NCBI RefSeq assembly: GCF_026107375.2
Contig: NZ_JAPCIA010000001.1
Location: forward strand, 310,001-374,000
DNA length: 64,000 nucleotides
Direction: 5' to 3'
Source: Sphingomonas sp. BT-65
GTDB lineage: Bacteria; Pseudomonadota; Alphaproteobacteria; Sphingomonadales; Sphingomonadaceae
The notes under the pieces are model-generated. The model worked only from the letters and a program-made list of their open reading frames with translations, searched no databases and was not told the DNA's origin. The translations under genes were made by a program, and so were the position numbers. Of the stretch, positions 36,405-45,139 are shown piece by piece; within the stretch, counting starts at the first letter, position 1; each line of letters opens with the position of its first letter.

Positions 36405-38150
36405 TCAGACCAGCGCCTTGGCTTCGTCGTCCATTTCGCCGGAGACTTCGGCGGCCTGGAGCAGCATTTCGGTATGGGCGGCGCCCGACGGGATCATCGG
36501 GAAGCAGTTGGCGAGCTTGGCCACGCGGCAATCGACGATCACCGGCCCGTCATGCGCCAGCATCGCGGCGATGCCGTCGTCGAGCTGGTCCAGCCCCTCG
36601 ATGCGGATGCCCTTCCAGCCATAGGCCTCGCCGAGCTTCACAAAGTCTGGCAAGGCATCGCTGTAACTCTCCGAATAGCGGCTGGAATAGGTCAGCTCCT
36701 GCCACTGGCGGACCATCCCCATATATTCGTTGTTGAGGATGAAGATCTTGACCGGCAGGCGGTACTGGGTCGCGGTCGCCAGCTCCTGGATGTTCATCTG
36801 GATCGATGCCTCGCCCGCGATGTCGATCACCAGCGCGCCCGGATTGCCGAGCTGCGCGCCGATCGCCGCGGGCAGGCCATAGCCCATCGTGCCGAGCCCG
36901 CCGCTCGTCAGCCACTTGTTGGGCGCCTCGAAGTGGAAGTGCTGCGCGGCCCACATCTGGTGCTGGCCGACCTCGGTGGTGATGATCGGCGCCTGGTCGC
37001 GTGTCGCCTCCCACAGCGCGCGGATCGCGCGTTGCGGCATGATCTCGTTCGAATCTTCGGGGAAGTCGAGGCAGCGCACCGCGCGCCAGCCCTCGATCCG
37101 CCGCCACCATTCGGAAAGGTCGGGCTTGGGATGCTGCCGCGCCTTCCAGATGCGGATCATGTCCTCGAGCGCATGGCCGACATCGGCGACGATCGGCAGG
37201 TCGACCCGCACCGTCTTGTTCATCGACGAGCGGTCGATATCGATGTGGATCTTCCGCGCATGCGGGGCGAAGGCGTCCAGCCGGCCTGTCACGCGATCGT
37301 CGAAGCGCGCGCCCAGCGCGACGATCAGGTCGGCCTGGTTCATCGCGTAATTGGCTTCGTAGGTGCCGTGCATGCCGAGCATGCCGAGCCACTGGTCGGA
37401 CGAGGCGGGAAAGGCGCCGAGGCCCATCAGCGTCGAGGTGACCGGCGCGCCGGTGATCTTCGCCAGCTCGCGCAGCAGTTGCGCCGCCTGCGGACCCGAG
37501 TTGATGACCCCGCCGCCGGTGTAGAAGATCGGGCGCTCGGCCGCGGCCAGCATCTCGACCGCGGACTCGATCAGCGTCTTGTCCGCCTTCACCTGCGGGC
37601 GATAGGTCTTGTGCTGGATCGGGCCGGGCTTGGCGTAGCGCGCCGTCGCGATCTGGACGTCCTTGGGGATGTCGATCACCACCGGACCGGGGCGGCCCGA
37701 GGTGGCGATGTGGAACGCCTCGTGGACGATGCTGCCGAGCTGCGCCGGATCCTTCACCAGATAATTATGCTTGGTGCAGTGGCGGGTGATGCCGACCGTG
37801 TCGGCCTCCTGGAAGGCGTCCGATCCGATCAGGTGCGTCGGCACCTGGCCGGTGATGACGACCATCGGGATCGAATCCATCAGTGCGTCGGTGATGCCAG
37901 TGACCGCATTGGTCGCGCCGGGGCCGGAGGTGACGAGCACCACGCCGGGCTTGCCGGTCGAGCGCGCATATCCCTCCGCCGCATGCGTCGCCGCCTGCTC
38001 GTGGCGGACGAGGATGTGGCGGATTTTCTTCTGCTGAAAGATCGCGTCGTAAATCGGGAGCACCGCGCCGCCGGGATAGCCGAACACGACCTCCACACCG
38101 AGGTCGCTCAACGCCTCGATCAGGATGTCTGCTCCGCTCTTCTCGGTCAC
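36405..38150 (-). CDS. ilvB: Acetolactate synthase large (catalytic) subunit
   Basis: The enzyme condenses two pyruvates, or pyruvate with 2-oxobutyrate, using thiamine diphosphate, FAD and magnesium. The 581-residue protein has the N-terminal FGYPGGAVLPIYDA, VRHEQAATHAAEGYAR with catalytic Glu, the FAD middle domain and the C-terminal ThDP motif DIAGEASIQMNIQELATA (GDG replaced by AGE) followed by NNEYMGMVRQWQ. I chose GTG 38150 with GGGAGACG upstream; a GTG at 38177 is possible. It heads the ilvB-ilvN-ilvC group. Confidence 0.95.
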   Translation of the reverse strand: MTEKSGADILIEALSDLGVEVVFGYPGGAVLPIYDAIFQQKKIRHILVRHEQAATHAAEGYARSTGKPGVVLVTSGPGATNAVTGITDALMDSIPMVVITGQVPTHLIGSDAFQEADTVGITRHCTKHNYLVKDPAQLGSIVHEAFHIATSGRPGPVVIDIPKDVQIATARYAKPGPIQHKTYRPQVKADKTLIESAVEMLAAAERPIFYTGGGVINSGPQAAQLLRELAKITGAPVTSTLMGLGAFPASSDQWLGMLGMHGTYEANYAMNQADLIVALGARFDDRVTGRLDAFAPHARKIHIDIDRSSMNKTVRVDLPIVADVGHALEDMIRIWKARQHPKPDLSEWWRRIEGWRAVRCLDFPEDSNEIMPQRAIRALWEATRDQAPIITTEVGQHQMWAAQHFHFEAPNKWLTSGGLGTMGYGLPAAIGAQLGNPGALVIDIAGEASIQMNIQELATATQYRLPVKIFILNNEYMGMVRQWQELTYSSRYSESYSDALPDFVKLGEAYGWKGIRIEGLDQLDDGIAAMLAHDGPVIVDCRVAKLANCFPMIPSGAAHTEMLLQAAEVSGEMDDEAKALV

Positions 38151-38181
38151 TGCTCGTCTCCCATGGGTTTGCCGCACTGCA

Positions 38182-38208
38182 ATAGCAGCAGGGGAAGCGC
38201 GCTGCTAT
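38182..38208. repeat. Stem-loop in the ilvB leader
   Basis: ATAGCAGC (38182-38189) and GCTGCTAT (38201-38208) are exact reverse complements around 11 bases, upstream of ilvB. The stem overlaps the putative -10 and early transcribed region. No leader peptide with Ile/Leu/Val codons could be recognised, so attenuation is unproved. Confidence 0.4.
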
Positions 38209-38230
38209 GCGTATGAAAACTACGTGTCAA
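38202..38230 (-). promoter_or_regulatory. Candidate sigma-70 promoter of the ilv operon
   Basis: On the minus strand TTGACA (38230-38225) is followed by a 17-base spacer and TAGCAG (38207-38202). The -35 is perfect, the -10 is weak. It stands about 50-80 bases before the ilvB start, within the only gap upstream. Confidence 0.45.
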
Positions 38231-38239
38231 GCGTAAAGA

Positions 38240-39163
38240 TTATAAGAATCGTGCAAAATATGACATCTGATTGGAAATATCTGTCGAGTCAGTTCGCGGC
38301 CATACGGCGGGAGGCTGATGCCTAAGCCAGGTATATTGCCGCTTGGCATATTGCCGCGTCGCCGCCTGCGCACGTTCCAGCGCTTCGTCCCGCGTGATCG
38401 AACTCTCTAGAAACGCGCCGATTTCCGCGACCCCGATGGCCCGGCGCACCGGTGCATTGGTGGGAATGTCGTCCCGGGCGAGCAGGTCGCGAACCTCGTC
38501 AATCGCGCCTTCGTCGAACATCGCGACCAGCCGCCGGTCGCAACGCTCGGCGAGCCAGGCGCGGTCGGGCAGCAGGATCAGCGGCGCGAGGTCGATCGCC
38601 TCGCCGATCCCGCCGACGCGCTCGGTCTGCCAGGCGGCGAGGGGGCGTCCGGTCGAGCGCACCACCTCCAGCGCGCGCGCGACGCGCGTGGTATCGGAGG
38701 GGTTGAGCCGGGCGGCGGTTCCGGGATCCACTTCCCGCAGCAACGCATATGTCTCCGCCACCGGCAGCGCGCGGACCTCGGCGCGGATCGCCGGATCGAT
38801 CTCGGGCACCGGCGCGATCCCGTCGAGCAAGGTGCGGATGTACATGCCCGTCCCGCCCGCCAGTACCGGGAGGCTGCCGCGCGCGTGCGCCGCCGCGATC
38901 TCCGCCTTCGCTTCCTCGGCCCAGCGCGCGGCGGAATAGTCCTCAGTGCCCGCGACATGCCCGAACAGCCGATGCGGCACGCGTGCCTCGTCTGCCGCGG
39001 AGGGCCGCGCGCTGAGCACATGCAGTTCGGCATAGACCTGCGCCGAATCCGCATTGATCACCGTGCCGCCGGTGCGCTCGGCGAGCTCGATCGCCAATGC
39101 GGACTTGCCGCTGGCGGTCGGCCCTGCAATTAGCGCCACCCTTGGCTTACGGGAGTGCGGCAT
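38240..39163 (-). CDS. miaA: tRNA dimethylallyltransferase
   Basis: MiaA adds a dimethylallyl group to N6 of A37 in tRNAs that read codons starting with U. The 307-residue protein has the P-loop [15 protein letters not shown] near the start, DSAQVY, and [14 protein letters not shown], with the acceptor-binding [12 protein letters not shown] near the end. Start ATG 39163 shares CATG with the serB start; an ATG six bases upstream (39169) is also possible. No good ribosome binding site precedes either. Confidence 0.95.
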   Translation of the reverse strand: MPHSRKPRVALIAGPTASGKSALAIELAERTGGTVINADSAQVYAELHVLSARPSAADEARVPHRLFGHVAGTEDYSAARWAEEAKAEIAAAHARGSLPVLAGGTGMYIRTLLDGIAPVPEIDPAIRAEVRALPVAETYALLREVDPGTAARLNPSDTTRVARALEVVRSTGRPLAAWQTERVGGIGEAIDLAPLILLPDRAWLAERCDRRLVAMFDEGAIDEVRDLLARDDIPTNAPVRRAIGVAEIGAFLESSITRDEALERAQAATRQYAKRQYTWLRHQPPAVWPRTDSTDISNQMSYFARFL

Positions 39164-40040
39164 GTTCATCGCGACGCTGATAGCAGCGGATCGGCTTGAG
39201 GCGGGCGATATTTCCTCCGCGCAGGACAAGCTGCGCGATGCTGGCTGCATGCCCGGCGAGGTGACCGGGCTCGAAGCGGGCAGGGCGGTGGACATCGCGT
39301 TCGCGCAGAGCCCTGACCAGGCCCGCGCTGCGCTGGAAGGCGCGTTCGATCGCGTCGACATCGTCGTCCAGCCTGCACAGGGCCGCCGCAAGCGCCTGCT
39401 CGTCGCCGACATGGACTCGACCATGATCACCGTCGAGTGCATCGACGAACTCGCCGATTATGCCGGGATCAAGCCGCAGATCGCCGAGGTCACCGAAGCC
39501 GCGATGCGCGGCGAGCTCGACTTCGCCGAGGCGCTCGACGCACGCGTCGCGCTGCTCAAGGGGCTCGGCGCCGACGCGATCGACCGCTGCCTCGCCGAGC
39601 GCGTCCAGCTGATGCCCGGCGCGCGCGCGCTGGTGCAGACGATGAAGGCCAATAGCGCCACCACGATCCTCGTCTCGGGCGGCTTCACCCGCTTCGCGCA
39701 GCCGGTGGGCGAGCAGATCGGCTTCGACCGCGTGATCGCCAACGAGTTGCTGATAGAGGCCGCGGCGCTGACCGGCGCTGTGACCAAGCCGATCGTCGAT
39801 TCCGCGACCAAGGAGACGACGTTGCTGGGCGCGATGGCAGAGCTCGGCCTCGATGCGAGCGCGACGATGGCGGTCGGCGACGGCGCCAACGACCTCGCGA
39901 TGATCAAGCAGGCGGGGCTCGGCGTCGCCTATCACGCCAAGCCGATCGCCGCCGCCGCCGCGGGCGCGCGAATCGACCATAACGACCTGACGGCGTTGCT
40001 CTACGCCCAGGGCATCCCGCGCGCCGAGTGGGTCGACTAG
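39162..40040 (+). CDS. serB: Phosphoserine phosphatase SerB
   Basis: SerB removes phosphate in the last step of serine synthesis. The 292-residue protein starts at ATG 39162 (GGGAG upstream) and has the HAD nucleophile DMDST (Asp83 and Asp85), [10 protein letters not shown] for motif II, and a [16 protein letters not shown] motif IV. An N-terminal 80-residue domain is typical of SerB. The start overlaps that of miaA on the other strand. It ends three bases from the convergent SPOR gene stop. Confidence 0.95.
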   Translation: MFIATLIAADRLEAGDISSAQDKLRDAGCMPGEVTGLEAGRAVDIAFAQSPDQARAALEGAFDRVDIVVQPAQGRRKRLLVADMDSTMITVECIDELADYAGIKPQIAEVTEAAMRGELDFAEALDARVALLKGLGADAIDRCLAERVQLMPGARALVQTMKANSATTILVSGGFTRFAQPVGEQIGFDRVIANELLIEAAALTGAVTKPIVDSATKETTLLGAMAELGLDASATMAVGDGANDLAMIKQAGLGVAYHAKPIAAAAAGARIDHNDLTALLYAQGIPRAEWVD

Positions 40041-40043
40041 GCC

Positions 40044-41042
40044 CTAGTTTCGCACCGGCACGCAGGGGCTGACCCCGCGGCATGCACTGCTCGCCTCGCC
40101 GCTCGACGCGAACGGGCCGACCAGCACGCGGGTGAGCTTGCCGGATTTGACATAGGAGACCTGCCTTCCCGGGAAACGGCTGCTCATCTGGGCGCCAAGC
40201 TTGCGCGCATTGCCGGGGTCGCCGAACGCGCCGAGCTGGAGCCGCCAGCCGCCATCGCGCACCGGTGCGGGCTGTGCCGCTACGGGCTTGGGCTGTGCAG
40301 GGCGTGGAGTCTGGCGCTGCGCCGGGCGCACCATCGGCGGCACAGGCTTCGTTTCGACGCCCGGATCGGCCGGGATCGGCCGCGGATAGGCGGTCGAGGG
40401 CGGGATCTCGGTCGGTGTGATCCGGCCGCTCGGCCGGGTCGCGGGCGGCGGCGCGGTCGAAGCCAGCTGCGGCCGGCTCGCGTCGCGCTCATATTGGCGC
40501 GCCAGCTCGAGCCCCTTCTGCCGGTCCTGCAGCGTGATGTAGCGGTCCATCTGCGCCTGCGCGCTCGATGCCTGGGCCAGACCCTGCGCGGAAGCGCGTG
40601 CGGTCAGCGCATAGGCGCGGACCCAGTCCTTCTCGACCCCGTCGCCGTTGAAGTACATCGTACCCAGCACATATTGCGAGCGCGGCTCGCCGCGCGACGC
40701 GGCGCGTTGCAGCCATTCGGCCGCCTGCATCCGCTTGTTATTCTCGAACAAGGTCAGGCCGTAATTCTCCTCGGCCTGCGGATGGCCCTGCAGCGCCGCC
40801 TTGCGATACCATTCCTCGGCTTGCGCCAAATCGGCGGGCACGCCGCGGCCGAGCTTGTAAGCCTGGCCCATGTTGAACTGCGCGTCGGCATCGCCTGCTA
40901 CCGCGGGGCCGCGCCATTCGGCGAGCGCCTTCTTGTAGTCGCCTCGCTGCCAGGCATCGACGCCGGCCTTGACGTCCGCCAGCGCGGGCGCCGCCGGAAG
41001 CACGGCCGCCGCGAGCAGCATCGCCCATGAAATCTTACGCAT
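40044..41042 (-). CDS. SEL1-repeat / SPOR-domain protein, periplasmic
   Basis: The 332-residue protein has a signal peptide (1-22), SEL1-like repeats (GDADAQFNMGQAYKLGRGV, and SQYVLGTMYFNGDGVEK), a long Pro/Thr/Gln-rich linker (about 195-255) and a C-terminal SPOR domain (WRLQLGAFGDPGNARKL, RVLVGPFASSGEASSAC). SPOR domains bind denuded septal peptidoglycan. It is divergent from a ParA operon whose third gene also has a SPOR domain, so both probably act at the cell envelope in division or growth. Confidence 0.85.
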   Translation of the reverse strand: MRKISWAMLLAAAVLPAAPALADVKAGVDAWQRGDYKKALAEWRGPAVAGDADAQFNMGQAYKLGRGVPADLAQAEEWYRKAALQGHPQAEENYGLTLFENNKRMQAAEWLQRAASRGEPRSQYVLGTMYFNGDGVEKDWVRAYALTARASAQGLAQASSAQAQMDRYITLQDRQKGLELARQYERDASRPQLASTAPPPATRPSGRITPTEIPPSTAYPRPIPADPGVETKPVPPMVRPAQRQTPRPAQPKPVAAQPAPVRDGGWRLQLGAFGDPGNARKLGAQMSSRFPGRQVSYVKSGKLTRVLVGPFASSGEASSACRGVSPCVPVRN

Positions 41043-41087
41043 ACCGCCAGTCCCCCGGTCGCCTCGGCACTGCCTGGATAATGCCAG

Positions 41088-41095
41088 TTAACCAT
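41088..41095 (+). promoter_or_regulatory. TTAACCAT box in SPOR/ParA divergent gap
   Basis: The octamer TTAACCAT lies 46 bases upstream of the SPOR gene start, in the shared gap with the ParA operon. It is the same CtrA-half-like box as at 539 and 28119. Function is inferred. Confidence 0.35.
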
Positions 41096-41111
41096 CGTCT
41101 GGCCAAGAAAT

Positions 41112-41123
41112 GCTTGCGCAAGC
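41112..41123. repeat. Palindrome GCTTGCGCAAGC in the SPOR/ParA gap
   Basis: A perfect 12-base palindrome lies in the middle of the 189-base divergent region. It may bind the operon's ribbon-helix-helix protein or another dimer, but this is untested. Confidence 0.4.
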
Positions 41124-41166
41124 GTTAAGCACGCGCCGAGCCGAAGTCCGGTTCGTCGCCGCACCA

Positions 41167-41181
41167 TTAACCGCTTCTTAG
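41167..41181 (+). promoter_or_regulatory. TTAA-N7-TTAG, CtrA-like box upstream of ParA gene
   Basis: TTAA, seven bases, then TTAG stands 51-65 bases before the ParA ATG, one base from the CtrA pattern. A TTAACCAT box lies 72 bases further upstream. Regulation by CtrA is a hypothesis. Confidence 0.35.
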
Positions 41182-41231
41182 CTTCCCACTGGCATCCCAG
41201 CATCGGGCAACCGGGATTTTCAGAGGGGTAG

Positions 41232-41945
41232 ATGCGCGTACTCGCGATGGCATCACAAAAGGGTGGTTCGGGCAAGACCACGCTGAGCGGGCACCTGGCG
41301 GTGCAAGCGCAGCGCGCGGGTCATGGTCCCGTCGTCCTCATCGACATCGATCCGCAGGGGTCGCTTTCGGACTGGTGGAACGAGCGCGAGACGGATTTCC
41401 CCGCCTTCGCCCAGACCACGGTCGCACGGCTCGCGGCGGACCTCGAAGTCCTTCGCCAGCAGGGCTTCCGCCTCGCCGTGATCGACACGCCGCCCGCCAT
41501 CACCATGGCGATCCAGAGCGTGATCCAGGTCGCCGAGCTGATCGTCATCCCGACGCGTCCCTCGCCGCACGACCTGCGCGCGGTCGGCGCCACGGTCGAC
41601 CTGTGCGACCGCGCCGGCAAGCCGCTGCTGTTCGTCGTCAACGCGGCGACGCCCAAGGCGAAGATCACCAGCGAGGCCGCGGTCGCGCTGTCCCAGCACG
41701 GCACGGTCGCGCCGGTGACGCTGCATCAGCGCACCGATTTCGCATCGTCGATGATCGACGGGCGTACCGTGATGGAGATCGATCCCAATGGCCGCTCGGC
41801 GGGCGAGGTGATCGCGCTCTGGTCGTACATCAACGACCGGCTCGAGAAGAATTTCCGCCGCACCGTGTTCACTGCGCCCGCCGCGACTCATGTCGCGTTC
41901 ACCGGCCGTCCGCAGGGTGGCTTCGGCCGCCGGGTGGTGAGCTGA
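41232..41945 (+). CDS. ParA-family ATPase
   Basis: The 237-residue protein has the deviant Walker A KGGSGKTT (residues 10-17, with signature Lys10), DIDPQGSLSDWW, and VIDTPPAI for Walker B. It lacks the N-terminal DNA-binding extension of plasmid ParA types and has no ParB gene nearby. Such orphan ParA proteins position cargo or oscillate in cells. It opens an operon with a ribbon-helix-helix protein (TGATG overlap) and a TPR-SPOR protein, so it may place an envelope complex. It is not the main chromosome ParA judging from its context. Confidence 0.85.
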   Translation: MRVLAMASQKGGSGKTTLSGHLAVQAQRAGHGPVVLIDIDPQGSLSDWWNERETDFPAFAQTTVARLAADLEVLRQQGFRLAVIDTPPAITMAIQSVIQVAELIVIPTRPSPHDLRAVGATVDLCDRAGKPLLFVVNAATPKAKITSEAAVALSQHGTVAPVTLHQRTDFASSMIDGRTVMEIDPNGRSAGEVIALWSYINDRLEKNFRRTVFTAPAATHVAFTGRPQGGFGRRVVS

Positions 41946-42490
41946 TGCTCGGCTCCGCCAAGCCCGCCGCGTCGCTGTCCTCGGGCCTGCTCGCCCGCAA
42001 GGGTCAGGCGCGCCCCGCGATGCGCCCGCAGGGGTTCATCGGTCTCGATCCGGGCACCTCGCTCGATGATCTCGGCTGGAACGACATGGGACAGGAAGTG
42101 CATGAGGCCGCGGCCGTGCCGCCCGTGCTCGCCCAGCGCCAGGCGCTGGCCGAAGAGTTCACGCCGCCGGCCGCGCCGCTGGTCGAGATGGCGGCGCCTG
42201 TCGCGCCGATCTCGGTCCCCGCGCCGCAGCCGGAGCTCGACGCGTCCTCGGGCCGCCCGGTCTCGACCGCCACCGCCGCCCGCATCGGGCGCGAGGTCGC
42301 GGCGAAGAAGGGCAAAGCCGCCTTCACGCTGCGCCTCGACACCGACCGTCATCTCAAGCTGCGGCTCGCCTCGGCGCTGTCGGGCCGTTCGGCTCAACTG
42401 CTCGTGACCGAGGCGCTTGACGCGTTTCTCGAAACTCTGCCCGAAGTCGGCGTGCTGGCGAACCAGCTCCCGGCGGGCAAGGCTCGCTGA
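41945..42490 (+). CDS. Hypothetical protein with C-terminal ribbon-helix-helix-like domain
   Basis: The 181-residue protein overlaps the ParA stop (TGATG). The first 110 residues are Pro/Ala-rich and probably disordered. The C-terminal 45 residues (AAFTLRLDTDRHLKLRLASALSGRSAQLLVTEALDAFL, in pieces) form a beta strand and two helices as in ribbon-helix-helix or ParB-like partners. The N-terminal short motif LDDLGWNDM recalls linear motifs that hook ParA. It is probably the ParA partner, linking it to DNA or to the SPOR protein. Confidence 0.6.
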   Translation: MLGSAKPAASLSSGLLARKGQARPAMRPQGFIGLDPGTSLDDLGWNDMGQEVHEAAAVPPVLAQRQALAEEFTPPAAPLVEMAAPVAPISVPAPQPELDASSGRPVSTATAARIGREVAAKKGKAAFTLRLDTDRHLKLRLASALSGRSAQLLVTEALDAFLETLPEVGVLANQLPAGKAR

Positions 42491-42508
42491 CCAGGGGGAA
42501 CTGGAGCC

Positions 42509-43873
42509 ATGAACGCACGTCGCATTCTCACCATCACCGTCTCGGGGCTGGTGCTCGGCGCGCCGGTCGTCGGCGGACCGACGCTGATCGGCGCCTTCAC
42601 CGTCGTCGCCAACGGCAAGCTCGTCACGCAGGACAGCCGCGCCGCCGCGAAGGAAGCCAAGGCGGCGCGCAACGCGCTCAAGGGCGGCAACCCGCAAATG
42701 GCGGTGACTCACGCCGAAGCCGCGGTGACCTTCGATCCCAAGAATGGCGAATATCGCCAGCTGCTCGGCGAGACCTATCTGTTCGCCGGCCGCTTCATCT
42801 CGGCGGCGCAGGCGCTCAATGAGGCGCTGTCGCTCGATCCGGCCAATGGCCGCGTCGCGCTCAACCTCGCGCTCGCGCAGATCGCGACGGGCGAGTGGAC
42901 CACCGCGCGCCAGACGCTCGAGACCCATGCCGCGCACATCCCGGCGAGCGACCGTGGCCTCGCCATCGCGCTGGCCGGCGATCCCGGCTCGGCGATCGCG
43001 CTGCTCACCGATGCCGCGCGCCAGCCCGGCGCAGACGCCAAGACCCGCCAGAACCTCGCGCTCGCGCTCGCGCTCGCCGGCAACTGGCAGCAGGCGCGCG
43101 CCGTAGCGGGGATCGATCTCTCGCCCGACCAGCTCGACGGCCGCATCATGCAATGGGCGAGCTTCTCGCGCCCGCAGAACGCCTATGACCAGGTCGCGGC
43201 GCTGCTCGGCGTCACGCCGATTGCGGACGGCGGCCAGCCCCAGCAGCTCGCGCTCGCCAACTCGATGTCGACCGCGGTCGCCGCGCAGCAGGTCGCCGAT
43301 CCGGTCGAGACCTATATGCCCGACACCGGCGTCGCTGCTGCTGCGGTTGCCCCTGCGCCCGCCACGGCCGTGGACGTCGCGATGACTGGCGAGACCGCCG
43401 CGCCCGCGATCACCGCGCCCAGCGGCCAGCAGATCGTCTTCGCGCCGCGCCAGGAGGTCGTCCAGGCGATCCCCGCCGCGGTGGTGAAGCCGGCGCTTGC
43501 CAAGGTGGAGGCAGGCGCGCGCAAGCCGCTGCAGGTTCCCGTCAGGGCCGAGGTCGCCGAGTTCAAGCCGGGCAAGGGCGGCTGGTTCGTCCAGCTCGGC
43601 GCCTATGACAGCGTCGGTGTGGCGCAGGACGCCTGGGGCCGCTCGACGAAGCGCATCCCGGTGCTCAAGGGGATGACCCCGACAAGCGCCAGCATCTCGA
43701 CCGGCGCCGGCACCTTCCACCGCCTCGCGGTGGGCGGCTTCGACCGCGCCGGGGCCGACACGCTGTGCCGCAAGGTGCGTGCGAGCGGCGGCAACTGCTT
43801 CGTGCGCACCGGCGCCGGCGACAAGACAGCGAGCTGGGCCAAGCCTGCGCGCGTGCAGGTCGCCTCGCGCTGA
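42509..43873 (+). CDS. TPR and SPOR-domain protein
   Basis: The 454-residue protein has an N-terminal hydrophobic segment (about residues 9-30) as signal or anchor, TPR repeats (about 55-230), a Pro/Ala/Val linker and a C-terminal SPOR domain (GGWFVQLGAYDSVGVAQDAW, FHRLAVGGFDRAGADTLC). It should lie in the periplasm and bind septal glycan strands. It is 18 bases after the RHH gene. Together with ParA it suggests a positioning system reaching across the membrane. A terminator follows. Confidence 0.8.
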   Translation: MNARRILTITVSGLVLGAPVVGGPTLIGAFTVVANGKLVTQDSRAAAKEAKAARNALKGGNPQMAVTHAEAAVTFDPKNGEYRQLLGETYLFAGRFISAAQALNEALSLDPANGRVALNLALAQIATGEWTTARQTLETHAAHIPASDRGLAIALAGDPGSAIALLTDAARQPGADAKTRQNLALALALAGNWQQARAVAGIDLSPDQLDGRIMQWASFSRPQNAYDQVAALLGVTPIADGGQPQQLALANSMSTAVAAQQVADPVETYMPDTGVAAAAVAPAPATAVDVAMTGETAAPAITAPSGQQIVFAPRQEVVQAIPAAVVKPALAKVEAGARKPLQVPVRAEVAEFKPGKGGWFVQLGAYDSVGVAQDAWGRSTKRIPVLKGMTPTSASISTGAGTFHRLAVGGFDRAGADTLCRKVRASGGNCFVRTGAGDKTASWAKPARVQVASR

Positions 43874-43898
43874 GCCCACATCTCACGAGAAAAGGGGG

Positions 43899-43925
43899 AA
43901 GGCCGGGTGGATCGCCCGGCCTTTT
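43899..43925. terminator. Terminator between SPOR operon and pyrC
   Basis: AAGGCCGGG (43899-43907) pairs with CCCGGCCTT (43915-43923) around seven bases and runs into TT on the plus strand. It serves the ParA operon and possibly the convergent pyrC. Confidence 0.75.
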
Positions 43926-43930
43926 CCGTT

Positions 43931-45139
43931 TCAGGCGATCTCCGCGCCGCCCTTGAACAGTCGCACGGCCTTGCCCTGCACCGGCAGCCCGTCGAACGGG
44001 GTATTGCCGGCCTTGCCCGCCATACGGTCCGAATCGATCTGCCACGGCGCCTCGGGATCGACGAGCACGAGGTCCGCGGGCATACCGGGCGCCAGCGTTC
44101 CAGCTTCGATCCCAAGCAGTTTCGCGGGATTACTCGCAACCAGTGCGAAGAACTGGTCGAGCCCGATGCGTCCGTCGCGCACCAGCCCCAGGCCCAGCGC
44201 CAGCAGCGTCTCGGCGCCCGCCATGCCGGGCATCGAATCGGCGAAGGGCAGGCGCTTCTCCTCGGGACCGCGCGGATCATGGCTCGAGCAGAGCAGGTCG
44301 ATCGTCCCGTCGGCGAGCGCCGCCAGCGCCGCTTGCCGGTCGGCTTCGTCGCGCAGCGGCGGGGAGAGCCGCGCGAAGGTGCGGAAGTCGGTGACGTTGA
44401 TGTCCGACAGCAGCAGATGCGCCGGGGTGATTCCGCAGGTCACGCTAAGTCCACGTGCCTTGGCCTTGCGGACCAGCTCGAAGCCCGCCGCCGTCGTCAC
44501 CTGGCGGAAATGGATCGCCGCGCCGGTTTCCTCAACGAGCATCAGATCACGCGCGATCGCCAGCGCCTCGGCGATCGCCGGGGCGGCGGGCAGGCCCAGC
44601 CGCGTCGCGGTCTCGCCCTCGGTCGCCACCGCCTGGCTGGCAAGCCCGCCATCCTCGGCATGCGCGATCACCGTCAGCCCGCAGTCGCGCGCATAGGCGA
44701 GCACACGGCGCATCACGCCCGAATCGGCGATCCAGCCGCGCCCGGTGGCGATCGCCCGCGCCCCAGCCTCGGCGTTGATCGCGAACTCAGCGAGGTCCTT
44801 GCCCTCCAGTCCGCGCGTCGCGGCTGCGATCGGGTGGACCCACAATTCGGGTTTGCCCATGTCGGCGGCGCGCTGGACGATGCCGGGTCCGTCGAGCACC
44901 GGCGACTGGTCGGGCATCAGGCCGATGCGCGCGATGCCGCCCGCGCGGCACGCCGCCTTGTCCATCGCGAACACGCCGAGATCGGTGAGCGCAGGGGCAA
45001 GCAGTCTGCCCCCGCAGTCGATCACCTCTGCACCTTCGGGCGCCTGCGCGGCGATCTCGTGATTGGCGACGTAGAGCTCGCCGTCGCTTTCGCCGCGCTC
45101 GGGGCACACCAGCCGGGCGTTGCGGAAGATCAGGTTCAT
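43931..45139 (-). CDS. pyrC: Dihydroorotase-like protein (PyrC' / PyrX type), catalytic motifs lost
   Basis: The 402-residue protein is a type I dihydroorotase by overall sequence ([41 protein letters not shown]). The first metal motif DxHxHxR is missing ([12 protein letters not shown] stands there), PHHL is PAHL, and the catalytic Asp block DHAPH reads SSHDPRG. Similar inactive PyrC' proteins in Pseudomonas hold aspartate transcarbamoylase together. Its ATG overlaps the pyrB stop, which fits that role. A true dihydroorotase should exist elsewhere in the genome. Start ATG 45139 is set by the ATGA overlap. Confidence 0.85.
   Translation of the reverse strand: MNLIFRNARLVCPERGESDGELYVANHEIAAQAPEGAEVIDCGGRLLAPALTDLGVFAMDKAACRAGGIARIGLMPDQSPVLDGPGIVQRAADMGKPELWVHPIAAATRGLEGKDLAEFAINAEAGARAIATGRGWIADSGVMRRVLAYARDCGLTVIAHAEDGGLASQAVATEGETATRLGLPAAPAIAEALAIARDLMLVEETGAAIHFRQVTTAAGFELVRKAKARGLSVTCGITPAHLLLSDINVTDFRTFARLSPPLRDEADRQAALAALADGTIDLLCSSHDPRGPEEKRLPFADSMPGMAGAETLLALGLGLVRDGRIGLDQFFALVASNPAKLLGIEAGTLAPGMPADLVLVDPEAPWQIDSDRMAGKAGNTPFDGLPVQGKAVRLFKGGAEIA

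Noticed and set aside
36306..38216. 636-codon plus-strand frame opposite ilvB/ilvN
   Set aside because: Shadow of acetolactate synthase genes; no recognisable domain.
41888..43879. 663-codon minus-strand frame opposite the RHH and TPR-SPOR genes
   Set aside because: Arg/Gly/Ala-rich shadow with no family features; the plus-strand genes have clear domains and ribosome binding sites.
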